A stretch of 64,000 nucleotides of DNA from Syncephalis plumigaleata (Eukaryota; Zoopagomycota; Zoopagomycetes; Zoopagales; Piptocephalidaceae). The notes beneath the pieces are model-generated. The model was not told the origin of the DNA, ran no database searches, and saw only the letters and a program-made list of their open reading frames with translations. Numbering within the stretch: the first letter of the stretch is position 1; each line of letters begins with the position of its first letter. Made by a program: the position numbers and the translations under genes. This document shows, piece by piece, positions 1-11,603 of this stretch. The stretch is from assembly GCA_025201365.1 (NCBI GenBank), contig JAIXMF010000008.1, positions 434,001 to 498,000 of the forward strand, in the 5' to 3' direction.

Positions 1-125
1 GTAATAAGGATAATGTATGTTTATTATAATGCACACATTATCTTATGATGGAATCTGTCATAGTGTAATTGAGATGAGGGACGTGCTACTCATTAATAGT
101 AGTAGTAGCATTGTCATCATCTTAT

Positions 126-1499
126 TTACGCTTTAAGAACAGATTCCTTGGTGTTAGCGGCGTTGACACCACCGCCAGCTGATGCTTGTGCGTCGACTTC
201 AACTAAGCGGGCACGTTTACCGTCACCTTCACCCAATAGCATTGGATCTTTCTCGATGACTAGCGAGCGTAGCCATCGATTCTCTTGTTCAAGTTCACGA
301 AGACGATCTTCAAGCACTTGAACACGTTCCGTCATGCAATGCGCGGTCTTCTCGAGTTGTTGCTCGCGTTGCTTCTTCTTCAATCGGAATCTGGCCGATG
401 CTGCCGTATTACGACGTCGCTTATCCTCATCGGGTGATATGATAGATTTTGACATCACTGGACTGGATGCCGGTGGTGATGGCGACAATGAGATTCGCTT
501 AGCTGGAAGTGCCGGTCGAATAGGCGATGGCGAGCGACGCTTGGCTGGTACCGCGGTTGGTCTCGTCGATACTGTTTGAGGTCGTTCCGCATCAGTCGTT
601 GGAGCTACCGGAGATCCCACCGATGGGATTGGCAATGATGGCGTAGCATTCACCGTGAGTGGCATATTGACGACAGGCAACTGCTGAACCGGAGTAGGAG
701 TAGGAGTATTATTGCTACTCGTTGCTGCCAATTGTGCGTTTAGAAGAGTAGTTGGCTGCATGGCCGACGTAAAGGTGGATGGCACCGCTAATGCACCCAA
801 TAAACCGGCATTGAATGCTTGTAGCGATGCCATAAAGTTAAATGGTACATTTTGCGGGAATGCTGATGTAAGCAATGCTTGAGCTGCTCGTTCTTGCTGC
901 TGCTGCTGTTGTTGTTGTTGTTGTTGTTGCTGTTGCTGTTGCTGCAATAATAATGCAGTCAATGCAGTTGGATCGACACCTTTGCATTAATGATAAGGTA
1001 ACAACAACAGCAGATTAGTATAACATGGTTCATCATCGGTTTGTTTATCGTTCAACTATACTTTACCTTGCGTCTGAAGACCAAGGACATTCCTGAGAAG
1101 ATTCGTATGATTGACATTTGAGGCTGCAGCATCAGGCATAGCGACCGACACGGGTGCTTGCTCTACTGGAGCTTGGCTCGTCTTCTTCGTTTCATGACTA
1201 GCTGCTGCTGCCGATTCTTGACGAAGACGCTCTTGAAGTTGCTGTTGCGGTCTCGCTGACGAGAGCTCCTTACCAGCAATCTCCGAGGTGGTCGATGGCT
1301 TACGGGAGGATGCCTTCGAGGATAGACCATCCGTGCCAAACTCGACCGATTGCCACCAGTCAAGTTCCCGCTGTAGGGACGCCTCCTCCTCAACGGAACC
1401 AGTGCCTGTATCTGTTGTCACAGGTGGTTCCGTGGTGGTATAGGGAGGGATAGTGTTAAGATTAGCCAAGAGATCATAGGATTGTTGATAGTTCGACAT
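126..1499 (-). CDS. bZIP transcription factor, CYS-3/MetR/Zip1-like
   Basis: Two exons: 1499-1067 and 979-126, with an 87-base intron (980-1066) that has a GTAAAG donor and an AAG acceptor. The phases fit (exon 1 ends in CAA G, exon 2 opens GT GTC). The start is the ATG at 1499 (MSNYQQSY); an ATG 27 bases upstream in the same frame is less likely. The protein is about 430 residues. The N-terminal half is Ser/Thr/Glu-rich, followed by a run of about 20 Gln and a Pro/Ala/Thr-rich middle. The C-terminal bZIP has the basic region RRRNTAASARFRLKKKQREQ and a leucine zipper (LEDRLRELEQENRWLRSL). That basic region is the signature of the fungal CYS-3/MetR/Zip1 group, which controls sulfur assimilation and related stress genes, so a nuclear DNA-binding regulator is a firm call and sulfur control is inferred from the family. 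The polyGln tract is a CAA/CAG microsatellite likely to vary in length. Confidence 0.88.
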
Positions 1500-4400
1500 G
1501 ATGATAAATGCGATAACTATGAGCAATTAGCAATTAGCCGTAAGATAGTAAATAGGATTTACGTATCAATGACGTAAGCGTAGGTTAGAACAAATAGTAT
1601 AAGAGAAAAGAGAGCAGTAGATTTTGTTTGTTATCAGAGACAAATGGTAGACGCCGTTGTTGTTGTTGTTGATATCAGTGATGGAACACTAAACACGATA
1701 TACGTGTAGAACTAGATGGCAAAGGCAAACTGCAAGGAAATGAGCTGTTCAATATCCAAAGTGACAACTAAGCAAGCGTAGGATCAACAAGCTAGAGTAG
1801 GGCAGAGCAGAGCAGAAGCAAGAGTAAACTCAGAGGCAGACGAATCAAGGCAAGTTGTTAAAAAAGGAGTAGTACCAGTTGTGGTAAGAGCATACAGGAA
1901 GCGTAGGCTTAGTAAGCGAAAGTGGCAGAAAAGAGTAGAACGAGTAGCGCGTGTGTTAGAACAGATGAAAAAAAGTGTGTAAAAAGCTACGAAAGGTCGG
2001 CATTTCAATCGCGGTTGCCATTATGATAATTGTGATTATGACAAGTGGATACTAAACGGAGAGAATGGGCTGTAACCGGATGCACGTTGATTGGCCGAAT
2101 GGAGGCAATGGGGATAATGCAATGATAAAAGCAGTAGTAATCTCATTAATGGGGGAAATGAAAGGCTTGATATCTTCCGAGTCTATCCGAGAGTAAGCAT
2201 AAGGGAATGAATGAGTAAATAAGCGAGCAAGAGCACAGGCACAGGCAGGCAGAAGAGATAGAGATTGTATATCATTTACGGAAAAAGACATAATACAGGC
2301 ATAGTTGTTCACTATCTAGTCTACTAATAGTAACCAATAATAGTGATAATGATAGCATAGTACTAGTGGCAATGACATGTGATGACAACTTTCACATGAT
2401 ATAAAATAATGTTTATAGGAATATAACACGATAGTCGTATATGGAACAGATGTTGATTTGCGCGATCATTACAGTCTATAGTCCTCTAATTTGTATGATA
2501 CTATACTTGATGAATACACCATTCACTTTATTATACAGTGCTACTAATGCCATGCGATGTAGTATCATTTCAGTATTGCCATGTCTGCTAATTATTACCC
2601 CTTTAAATAATTTGTTATGATGCTTTCTATGAGTACTGTTACTATCAAGCTTATAATAATAATAATAATCAAGTCAAATACCGTTTAGTAGAATAATAGT
2701 AAAAGCTATTACAAGGTTATCCAGTGTAATAGAACATTAATCATGATCGAGGTTAAGGGGTGAGAGTATGAGGAAGATAGAAAAAGTTGTTTAGTGCGTG
2801 TCAAGGTCATAATACATGTATATGATCAAGTAGTCGGTGTATTAGTAGTTACGTTGACCTTACTAATAGCTACAAGTTAGAAAGTGCTATTGTTATTGTT
2901 ATTAATAATAAACAAATTGATTTATTTATTAGCTGCTGGTTGGTCGATAAGTGAATGACATCGTCAATGAATCAAATGAACATTGCTGAATCTAGCGGTG
3001 TTTAGACCGGCAGTTTTGTCCGCTTGTCCATCATTATTGGGGTACACGATGAAGTTGTTTTGTTAATGGCGGGTTATCGGCTTCTCTGCTTCTCGTGTGC
3101 TTTGCATCATGCACAGTCTAACTTTATGCTTCATCCTATACACACTCACATGCATCGCCTATTGGCTCTCCTGATCTATTGTGGTCGTGCATAAACATAC
3201 ATACACACACATCCACACCCCTGGGCGGATGTACCCTGAGCCAGTTCGCCATTACCACCATAACAACCCATCGTTTGTTAGCGGGTTAACCTATGCACGC
3301 ACATACACATACATATACATACATACACACTGGGACAGATGCATTAAGCAGGCTAAATTGTATGGATGTATATATACACACGATATACGTGTATGTGTGT
3401 GTCAACTCCTTTTTTCACGTTATGGCTTGGGCTCATTGGTACAAGCTCCTTTTCCTCTACTCAGACAAGCGTAGTAAGCAAAATACACAAAAAATAGAGA
3501 ATGAGAGAGAGAACAAGTAAGAATAATAATGAGTACCTCACCATTCAATGAATATGTGCATGAATAAAGACGATTAAACATGTAATTATGATCTAGTTAT
3601 TTTTTAATGATGATGATAATGATGATGATAAATATCATCATTGCACATCTTTCTATGACGCGATAAATGTCATTACCATTGCCATTACTGTTACTGTCAC
3701 TATTATGGCTGTGATTGTTGCCGCTGCTACTATTATTGTAACGGCGATGATACCGTCACCATCCCCACCATCTGTAGAGCATAATCTATCATAACAATAA
3801 CAATCGCAACATATTAAACCCTTGGTAGCCCTTAACCCGGTCGCAAATGGGATGTGTGTTCATCGTCACCGTTACGGTCATTGATTGTGATTAGGTTGGT
3901 CACCCTCGACACCAGTCTGGCCTCCATCCTATACACATCGTCGTCTATTTGGATATTATTGGGTTCGTCGCCAAGGCAGATGCCCCGCCCATGCCCTCAA
4001 ACAGCCGCAGTGCTATGGCTAAATGGTAGGCAATACGACGAAGCCGTGGGTGGTTAAGGAAGGTAAAATATGTACTTGTATAGCTACTGCTACTACTACT
4101 ACTACTGCTACTACTACATCTAATATACAATAAGGATAGTTGTTGTTACAGTACGTGCTATATTGTTTCGTTCTTTATTACTCGTTTTACATCTAATTTC
4201 GCTTTTTAATTGTCGGCGGTTGCCATTATCCATTCATTAAAACGTAATTTTAATTAATTGAATAGTGTATTCGCTATTCATTTCTCTTTTTCGCTCTTTC
4301 GCTCTTTCGCTCTCTCTCTCTCTTTCACTCGCTGTGCATGTGTGTGTATGTCAGTGTATGTATGAGCGTATAATTCTATGCTGTATACTTCCACCCTGGA

Positions 4401-6597
4401 TCGTCTCACCCTGACAATTTATCACATAGGCAGCACAGACATTTTTTGTCCTATCCCTTTTTCCAAATAGATACGTTAAAAGAGTAGTATATCTATGAGC
4501 ACTCACTAAGCGGTTTACATGCTCTGCTCTTTGCTTGTTAACAACGCGCTTCTTCTTCTTCTTCTTCACTCCTTCAACCTGACACCTCGTTATCAATTGA
4601 CACTTCTTTTTTAGTATACTCGATACTATATTTAGTATTGGACCGCATAGTCAACCACTCGTTGTCCATTAATCTTCCTATTTGTTCCAGATATTCCATA
4701 GTGTATGGATTAGCAATATCGCTATTAACTCTATTATCGTAATCACTATTCTAGTCTAGTCTAATCTAGTTTAATTACTACTATTACTTTTACTACTTTT
4801 ACTACTTTTACTACTATTACAATCTCAATAGCTAATCAATCAATCAATCAATCAGTCAGTCAGTCAAGTCTATTGTACCCGTTGTCAAATAGATCCTCCG
4901 CTCTCCTTGTTACTCACTAGTTTGACAGCATAGACCACGTATCTACTCTATTTACGTACGTGCACGTACGCGCAGTTTGCTCACCCGTTGTATCACATTT
5001 ATGTTACCTGGCTAAACCAGATCATTTCCGCTAATTATTCTATTCAACTTGGCTTGTACTCTCCCACTCGCTTGTTCGTTTGTTCGTTCACTTACTCGCT
5101 TCTCTGACCACTCAATTCTACAAACCCCATTGCTCCAACTATCCACACTACTGTCATACCAAAGTGTCTTGTCTCCGTGTCATTGCGCCTTGGCCATCAT
5201 TCTATCATCTGTGAAATAAGCACTTGTTCTTCTTATCGCGAGATACAATCACCCTGTAGCTTGCTCTTGCCCCCTTCCTTTCTCCAATATAGCCGCGGCT
5301 AAATTAGCTCATCAGAGTGGCTATTCCAAGCCTGTTTCGGCCCTTATTTCGCGCACGTATGCACGCACGTATACACACACACATATATATACACGCACGC
5401 ACGCACGCACGCACTATTCATAGTTACATCCATCGCTAAACGATTATCGTAGCAAGTTCAGTCTTATTCCTGTTGGGACAGGTATATCTATTCTGGTAAG
5501 TCTTACTCGCTCACACACACGTACACACAGACACGCACGCATGCACGCACACACATTCTTTCTCTCTATGGATCAGCTCGTACAGGTGATGGTGCCACCA
5601 TCATTGCACAAGTAATGCCAAAAACAAAAACAAAAACAAGAGAGACTACAGCTTGCATCGTAATTACCATCATTATCATCATTATTTCTCCTAGAGAGTA
5701 AAACAAAGCAGTCTCATTTGGTTATAGTTATGCCAATGATATCAGGCTACCACCACGCCTAATAACCCACTTGCTCCGCGATAAGCGGTGGTTTAGAAAT
5801 GATATCTCTCCTCGTCATACCTTCATCATATTTACCTTTTTGAGTTGGTTTCGTCATAACTTCTGAGCACGGACAATATGCCTGTTGATCCTCGTAAAAT
5901 TGAATTTAAAATCGCCGCATTTGTTGCATGTCCAAGACTTTACTCCACATACATACCATCTATCTATACTCGCTGGATTAATGGGCATTCTAGTTTCATA
6001 TGGTTTTGATTTGATCGGTTGTCTAGTTACTTTACTGCTTTCTTCTTAGTCTCCTCTTTCTCTCTCTCTCTAGTTATTCTTGGTTCATTTGCTTGTTTCA
6101 ACGGCACTACGCGCGTTATTCCAATTACATCTTTTTATTAACTGCCAATCATCATTATCATCGTTATCATCATTAGCAAGTAACAAGTGTCAAGCATCTA
6201 TCCGACGAGGTACATTTTGGAATCCAAGCGCACACTCGCAAGTCCATTATCATTTGTCTCAACTGTCATTATCTCCTATCTCTCTCCCTCTCCCTCTCCT
6301 TCTCTGTGTGAGAGTGAGAGCTTGTACGAGTGAGTGCATTTATTTGCTTGTGTCTTTGTACGTGTGAGCGCTTGTACGTATACTAATCTAGCTACCTACC
6401 TACTTCTTGTTTACACAAATAGGTACGAACGTGTATGTTCGTGATTATCATCTAAGAAGCTACCGGTACCTATTTCATTAAGCCGTCGTTTTTTGTATTT
6501 TCCCTGCTTCTCTTCCTTCTACCTCAACCTCATTCTTTCATTCTTTATCTTTCTCATTCATTCCACACTTATTTCTAGCACGATTCTCTTTTCTATT
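1500..6597. other. long gene-free stretch, microsatellite-rich
   Basis: No coding region that I can support on either strand. The sequence holds many short repeats: TTATTA and GATGAT runs, CACGCACG tracts around 5390-5415 and 5530-5550, pyrimidine runs (TCTCTC near 4310), and AATC/CAGT tetranucleotide runs near 4835-4865. It lies upstream of both flanking genes (bZIP on minus, Zn2Cys6 on plus), so their promoters must lie in it. A more GC-rich patch near 3830-4060 is noted among the findings. Confidence 0.6.
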
Positions 6598-9264
6598 ATG
6601 AGCAATATGGCCATCGCCCGTCGTAAGCGAATGCAAGTCAAGTGCGCATGCGGTAAGTGGTATAAAACTGGTTAATTAGTTTACTATTTGGAGTTGTGCA
6701 CCATTGTCATGGCTGAGTTTATCCAGTCGGCTACAATTGTCATTATTTATGATGTCATAGTCAAGGACATGTTATGGTTCACCAAAATGATCTGGGACTT
6801 TCCATCTTGGATTGAGGAGATAGATGGATAGTCATAGAGATAGATAGAATGAAAGATAGAAAGATAGAAGCATGTGGATAAACAATAATGATGACAACGA
6901 TACTAATATATTGGCCTCTTCCTTCCTTCCTCTTCCTCTCTTGCTCTCTTCCTGTTGATGCATATGTCTATGTACATGTTCCTTTGCAATAGAACCATGC
7001 CATAGAGCCTGTAAGAAATGTGATGATGCCAGACCATGTACCCGCTGTGTACGCTATGGCTACGAGGCATCATGTGTGGACCATACCAGAAAAGCGCGTC
7101 AACCTGGTGTCAAACGGGGACCCTATCGTCGAACACCCGAACTAGGGAGTCACAATGGAAAGGATAACGGTCGCAATGGTAATGGTGCCAACAATCACGG
7201 TTCTACGAGACATGCAGAACGCAGTCGACATAACAACGATCAAGCTGCAAACAGTCGTGGTAGTGGTAGTAGTGGTAACACTCAACAGGTGCATCACCGA
7301 ACGTTGAACAAACACTACGAACCACGACAACAGCAACAGCAACAGCGTAACCGCATCAATAACAAGAATAGCCGCAACAACAGCAGCAGTAGCAACAGCA
7401 GCAGCAGCAGTAGTGCTTCCATGTATTCCATTAATGAACCTATTAATGAACATCAACATTATCGTCATCACTACCAACAATATCCATATCAGCAGCATCA
7501 TCAGCATCATCCATCGTCGCCTGTCTATCCACAACACACCCAGTTGCCATTGATGATAAACGAGCTTGAAACTGCTGCTGTTTCTTCTTCAGATGAAGAC
7601 ATTGACCTTGTGTCATCAAGTGGTGCATCCTCGTTGTCTTACTCACCATCGCTTCACCATCTCCTCTACTGAATGACCATCCATATTCACCATCGCCTCT
7701 TTATCAGCAACAGCAACAGCAACAGCAACATGAGCAACATTATCAGTATACCACTAATAATGGTTATATTTCTTTACGTAGATCAGGTAAATAATCATTT
7801 TATTGATTGTGTACTACTTTATTTAACTATAGTCAACCATTGAACTAACAATGATTAATATTATTTGATTTAAACCAATGATAAATTCCCCTATTTTTGT
7901 TATCTAGATACTCTACTAAACACACCACCACTCACCATGATGGATTACGTGTCGACAACACCACCCTTGTACTTGGCTCCTTCCTCTACCAAGTCATGTC
8001 CTACCATCTCGGCTCACATCACCTCTGCTCGTGTTGCCCCGCATCCTTCCATCCTATCATCGTCATCATCATTATCGCCGTTATCAGCATCCTCATCATC
8101 ATCCGCATCCGCATCCGCATCCGCATCCGGTTCGTTCGGCTCATCTTTAACAAGTCAAGCACCCTACACGCTTAATACATTGGCCGCCATTGCAACACGT
8201 CTAACTCATGATAATGGTGGTACGAACGGCAATATATCTTACCCGAGCCGAACGGTACCGCCTTCCATCATTACCCCCGAGAGCAGCAATAGTAGCAGTA
8301 GTAGCAGTAACAATAGTAGCACTACTAGTGACTGCCCTAGTTCATGGTCATCCTATAACACATGTACAGATACACCAATGGTAGCATCCGCCATGAACAC
8401 GGGCGACATGAGTTATACCTTCCATGGTGTTCATCCATTGACACCAGAGGGTTCACCTCCATCAGGACTATTCCGTTCACTTCCTTCCTCTCCATCAATG
8501 TAAGTGAAATGGCTATTATAGTGAAATAGTAAGACTCCTTTACTAACTACATGTGTTTTCTCTTTTTCTCTCCCTTTCTCTTTCTTTCTCTCTCTTTTGT
8601 CTATAGTGGTACAAGTGATTCTCATGATCCTACCACCGATAAGCTTCCTTCTATCAATCGGCTTAACCTGCCCCGTACGGATCAAGCGTTTTTGGCCGAC
8701 CAATTTGGTACGACCAATGGCGGTGTCCACAATGGTAGTGCCCCCATTCCATCGCCGCGTCTTGTCCTCACCGAGGAACATCACATTCATCGTTCACATG
8801 TTCATCCTTCTCGGCGATATGCTGCTACTTCTGCTCATACATCTCCAATGCGGCTTGGTAGTGCCACGTACTACAATCCATTATTGACCTCTTCACATCG
8901 AGCAGGTGGTGGTGGTGGTGGTGGTTTGACATCCGCTTCTATTCATGACAGAAAAGTCAACTCGTCATCATCATCATCATCATCATCATTGTTGCCACCA
9001 TTACTGTCGTCCTCTTCAACATCCTCGTCCTCGTCCTCGTCATCATCATCATCATCCTTTAGCAAAAACCAAATGCGATCATTTGATATTCTTGCCTCAG
9101 TGTGTACGAATATTCTGGAACAGCAACAACAACAGCAACAGAAGCAACCACCATCCATTGTCACTAATAATACTATCCTATCATCATCCGATGCTAGTAG
9201 ATTCGTGATCGACACAACCTGTCATCCAATGAACTACACTGTTACCATGCCTATTGGCGTGTAA
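6598..9264 (+). CDS. Zn2Cys6 binuclear cluster transcription factor
   Basis: Four exons: 6598-6652, 6993-7786, 7908-8499 and 8607-9264, all joined by GT..AG introns in matching phase. The zinc cluster is only visible after the first splice: C-A-C-E-P-C, six residues, C, DDARP, C-TR-C, eight residues, C. This gives C-x2-C-x6-C-x5-C-x2-C-x8-C, followed by the basic tail KRGPYRR. This is the fungal Zn2Cys6 DNA-binding domain of the subgroup with an ACKKCDD..RPC core and a KRGPY tail. The rest (about 650 residues) is low-complexity Asn, Ser, His and Gln with no other domain seen, which suits an activation region. In exon 2 the frame is lost by one base near 7660: upstream reads SYSPSLHHLLY then stop, while the next frame reads PLLNDHPYSPSPLYQQQ and joins exon 3 in phase. 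I read one gene with a base missing. The target genes are unknown. Confidence 0.82.
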
Positions 9265-9917
9265 TAGTTCTATTAGAGTATAGTTACAAACTATATTGAG
9301 GCCATACAATAATTGTATTTGAAGAAGAGAATAGTATATGATATTATTGTCATTACTATTGCCTATATTCGCCTTGCATGTATGTATACATCCACGTACA
9401 TGTAAATGTGTTTGCTTGTTTATTCACACAGTTAACTGTGATGATTACTTTGTTATTACTTTTTTCTTTTCTTTCACTTTCTTTTCTATTTTTTGCTTCT
9501 ACATGTCAGCCATCTATTTGTCATATATATACATATAACTATCTATCCTATATCTTTCTATATATCTACTCAATTATCATTATCATCATTATCATATGAT
9601 CAATGAGACTGACCTTCTTTACTATGCTTTGCTTTCTTATCTTTCTTCTTATTTTTCTTTTTCCCTCTTTCCTTGCATGTTGTTCATTTCCAAGTATGCT
9701 ATGTGTCATTTGTTGCAACAATGCCAATAATAGTAATGTTAAAAATCACCCTATCATGTTTTTGTAGTGTATATACATATATGTATAGTGTAATAGAAAT
9801 ACCATCATAGCTATGATTTATTAATAGATTCGTGGAATAATAGAAAGATCGATGGGTTCAATAGATACTCGTGCTAACACATGGTTGTTGGTGACACGAA
9901 TGGACCAAAAAACAATA
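9265..9917. other. 3' flank, no gene seen
   Basis: AT-rich sequence with TATATA and CATTATCATC runs between the Zn2Cys6 gene and the left end of the Fanzor element. Nothing coding is supported. Confidence 0.6.
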
Positions 9918-9950
9918 CAGTGTTTTTCCATCCAATTTGCGCATTTATCT
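9918..9950 (+). repeat. left terminal inverted repeat of the Fanzor element
   Basis: The core TTTTTCCATCCAATTTGCGC is shared with the inverted right end. The outer bases differ slightly (CAGTG versus CAGGC). The next ~250 bases match the left part of the derivative at 31862-32431. Confidence 0.9.
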
Positions 9951-10169
9951 TTTCACTTTTGCAGTTTATTAATAAAGAGATTAACACAATTGTTATCATC
10001 ATTATCATCATAAAAATGCCAATTGATATAGCACGATAATAATAACAATTCAGTATTCAGTAATGGATCATATATTGATAGCGATAACTATCATCATCAA
10101 TTCTATAAGGTAGATGATACAAGTGTACAAGTATAGTTGGATATTGCCATGTCATGTACTTACAAGTAG

Positions 10170-11480
10170 TGATAAACTAATATAATAGATAAACTATGAT
10201 GATAATGCTTACGGTTAAGTGCATATGAGTAGCAACAAGTGAACAAAGAGAATACACGATAAATAATGTAATAAACAAGCAGTGACTAGTAGAGTGACTG
10301 ACTTGTCACGAAGGAGCAAGGAATGAGCAGGGAACGGTGCATGAACACGTATGCCAGTTTATTTGAAGAAGCAGTGTATGCTTGTATGTGGTAGATAGAG
10401 TATGGAGATGGCAGTAAACAAATAAAATACAAATAAAGCATGACGTATGGTGGCATACAAACAGATGACGGAAAAGAGTGGCAAAAGTAAAAGGTACATA
10501 TTACAACGAGAGCAGTAAACGCTTAAACATTGATAAATAAGCAGGATAGTGATAGAAAACAAAGGACTAGAACGAACAATAAACAAGGCTTATTGGTATA
10601 GTAATAATAACGACAAGTGAGCATGTAGATAGGTTAGAGCAAGAGAAAGAGATAAATAAAAGTCATAGAGATAGTATGGCAGAATAGCTGCTATTGGGAA
10701 TGTGTATGTCAAAGTGGAAGAGAAAGTAAGTGGAATGCGAATGACACGAAGAAGACGCGTATTACTGAGAAAGTAAATAGGTAAATAACTAGCATATAGT
10801 TGAGAGGAAGTGGACGTGTGTGTTGTTAAAGAGAGAGAAAAGGAAAATAAAAGAAAAGAAACAACTAGAATGCAGTTGACACAAAGAAGTGTGTTACTGA
10901 ATGACAAGGGAAGTGAGGTTAGTACGAAGAAGACAGCATTAGTAAAGAGAGAGAAAGAAAGATGTTTTTATTGACTAATAAAGAAAATTAAGAGTTTATA
11001 CATCAGTCGATAATGAGGAATGGAAATATATTATCATTGGTAACGAAGTAAAGGAGGAAGAAATAATGTAGGTAACGAAGTAAAGGGAAAGGGGAAAGAG
11101 AAGCAACAATGAAATGGATACTTGGAGTGGATTGGTAAACCATTAACCAAGTGTTAACAAATAGATAAGGAGTGATTGCTAATGGAAGCATTAGTAGAAG
11201 CAAATGAATATATTAACATCCATTACAAAATTCTGCTCATTTATTAATAACGAATATATTTAATAAAGTGTTAACATGATTACTAGTACTTATTAATGCT
11301 TACCGATTGCTAAATTATCATCGGCGTTATACCATTGCTACAATGACACTAGATGATACGAGTCTTACTATGTTGCGCTGTAAATGATACTACTTACCAT
11401 AATAGATTCACCCTTCCTGTATGTGTCTGCACGAGCGTTTCACCCCTACGTCATCAGATCCGCGCAGTTAGTACTACCAA
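10170..11480. other. non-coding left interior of the Fanzor element
   Basis: About 1.3 kb, purine-rich on the plus strand (repeated AGAGAAAG and GAAGTAA stretches), with no reading frame resembling a transposase or any known protein. The short derivatives lack it: the break in the 31862-32431 copy falls close to 10165. It may hold regulatory sequence or be acquired filler. Confidence 0.55.
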
Positions 11481-11491
11481 CATGCCACGTA

Positions 11492-11498
11492 TATAAAG
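11492..11498 (+). promoter_or_regulatory. TATA box of the Fanzor gene
   Basis: TATAAAG lies about 110 bases upstream of the ATG at 11604 in the otherwise non-coding left interior. The distance is ordinary for a fungal core promoter. Confidence 0.5.
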
Positions 11499-11603
11499 AA
11501 GCATCTATACTACAATAAAATAAAAGATTAATTGTCCCTTCATATTGTAACTGTGCTCGTTTTAACATACTGCTATTCCATTGAATACTATTCCATTTCA
11601 TCC

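Noticed and set aside
7142-7537. Long hydrophobic frame antisense to the Zn2Cys6 gene
   Set aside because: It is the shadow of Asn/Gln/His repeats on the other strand and has no domain or promoter context.
8945-9215. His-rich and Asp-rich frames over 8950-9210
   Set aside because: They are other-frame readings of the Ser-coding TCA/TCG repeats in the last exon of the Zn2Cys6 gene.
10359-11203. Minus-strand frames in the left interior of the Fanzor element as a transposase
   Set aside because: They are Leu/Ser/Phe-rich low-complexity frames without a DDE or other transposase motif.
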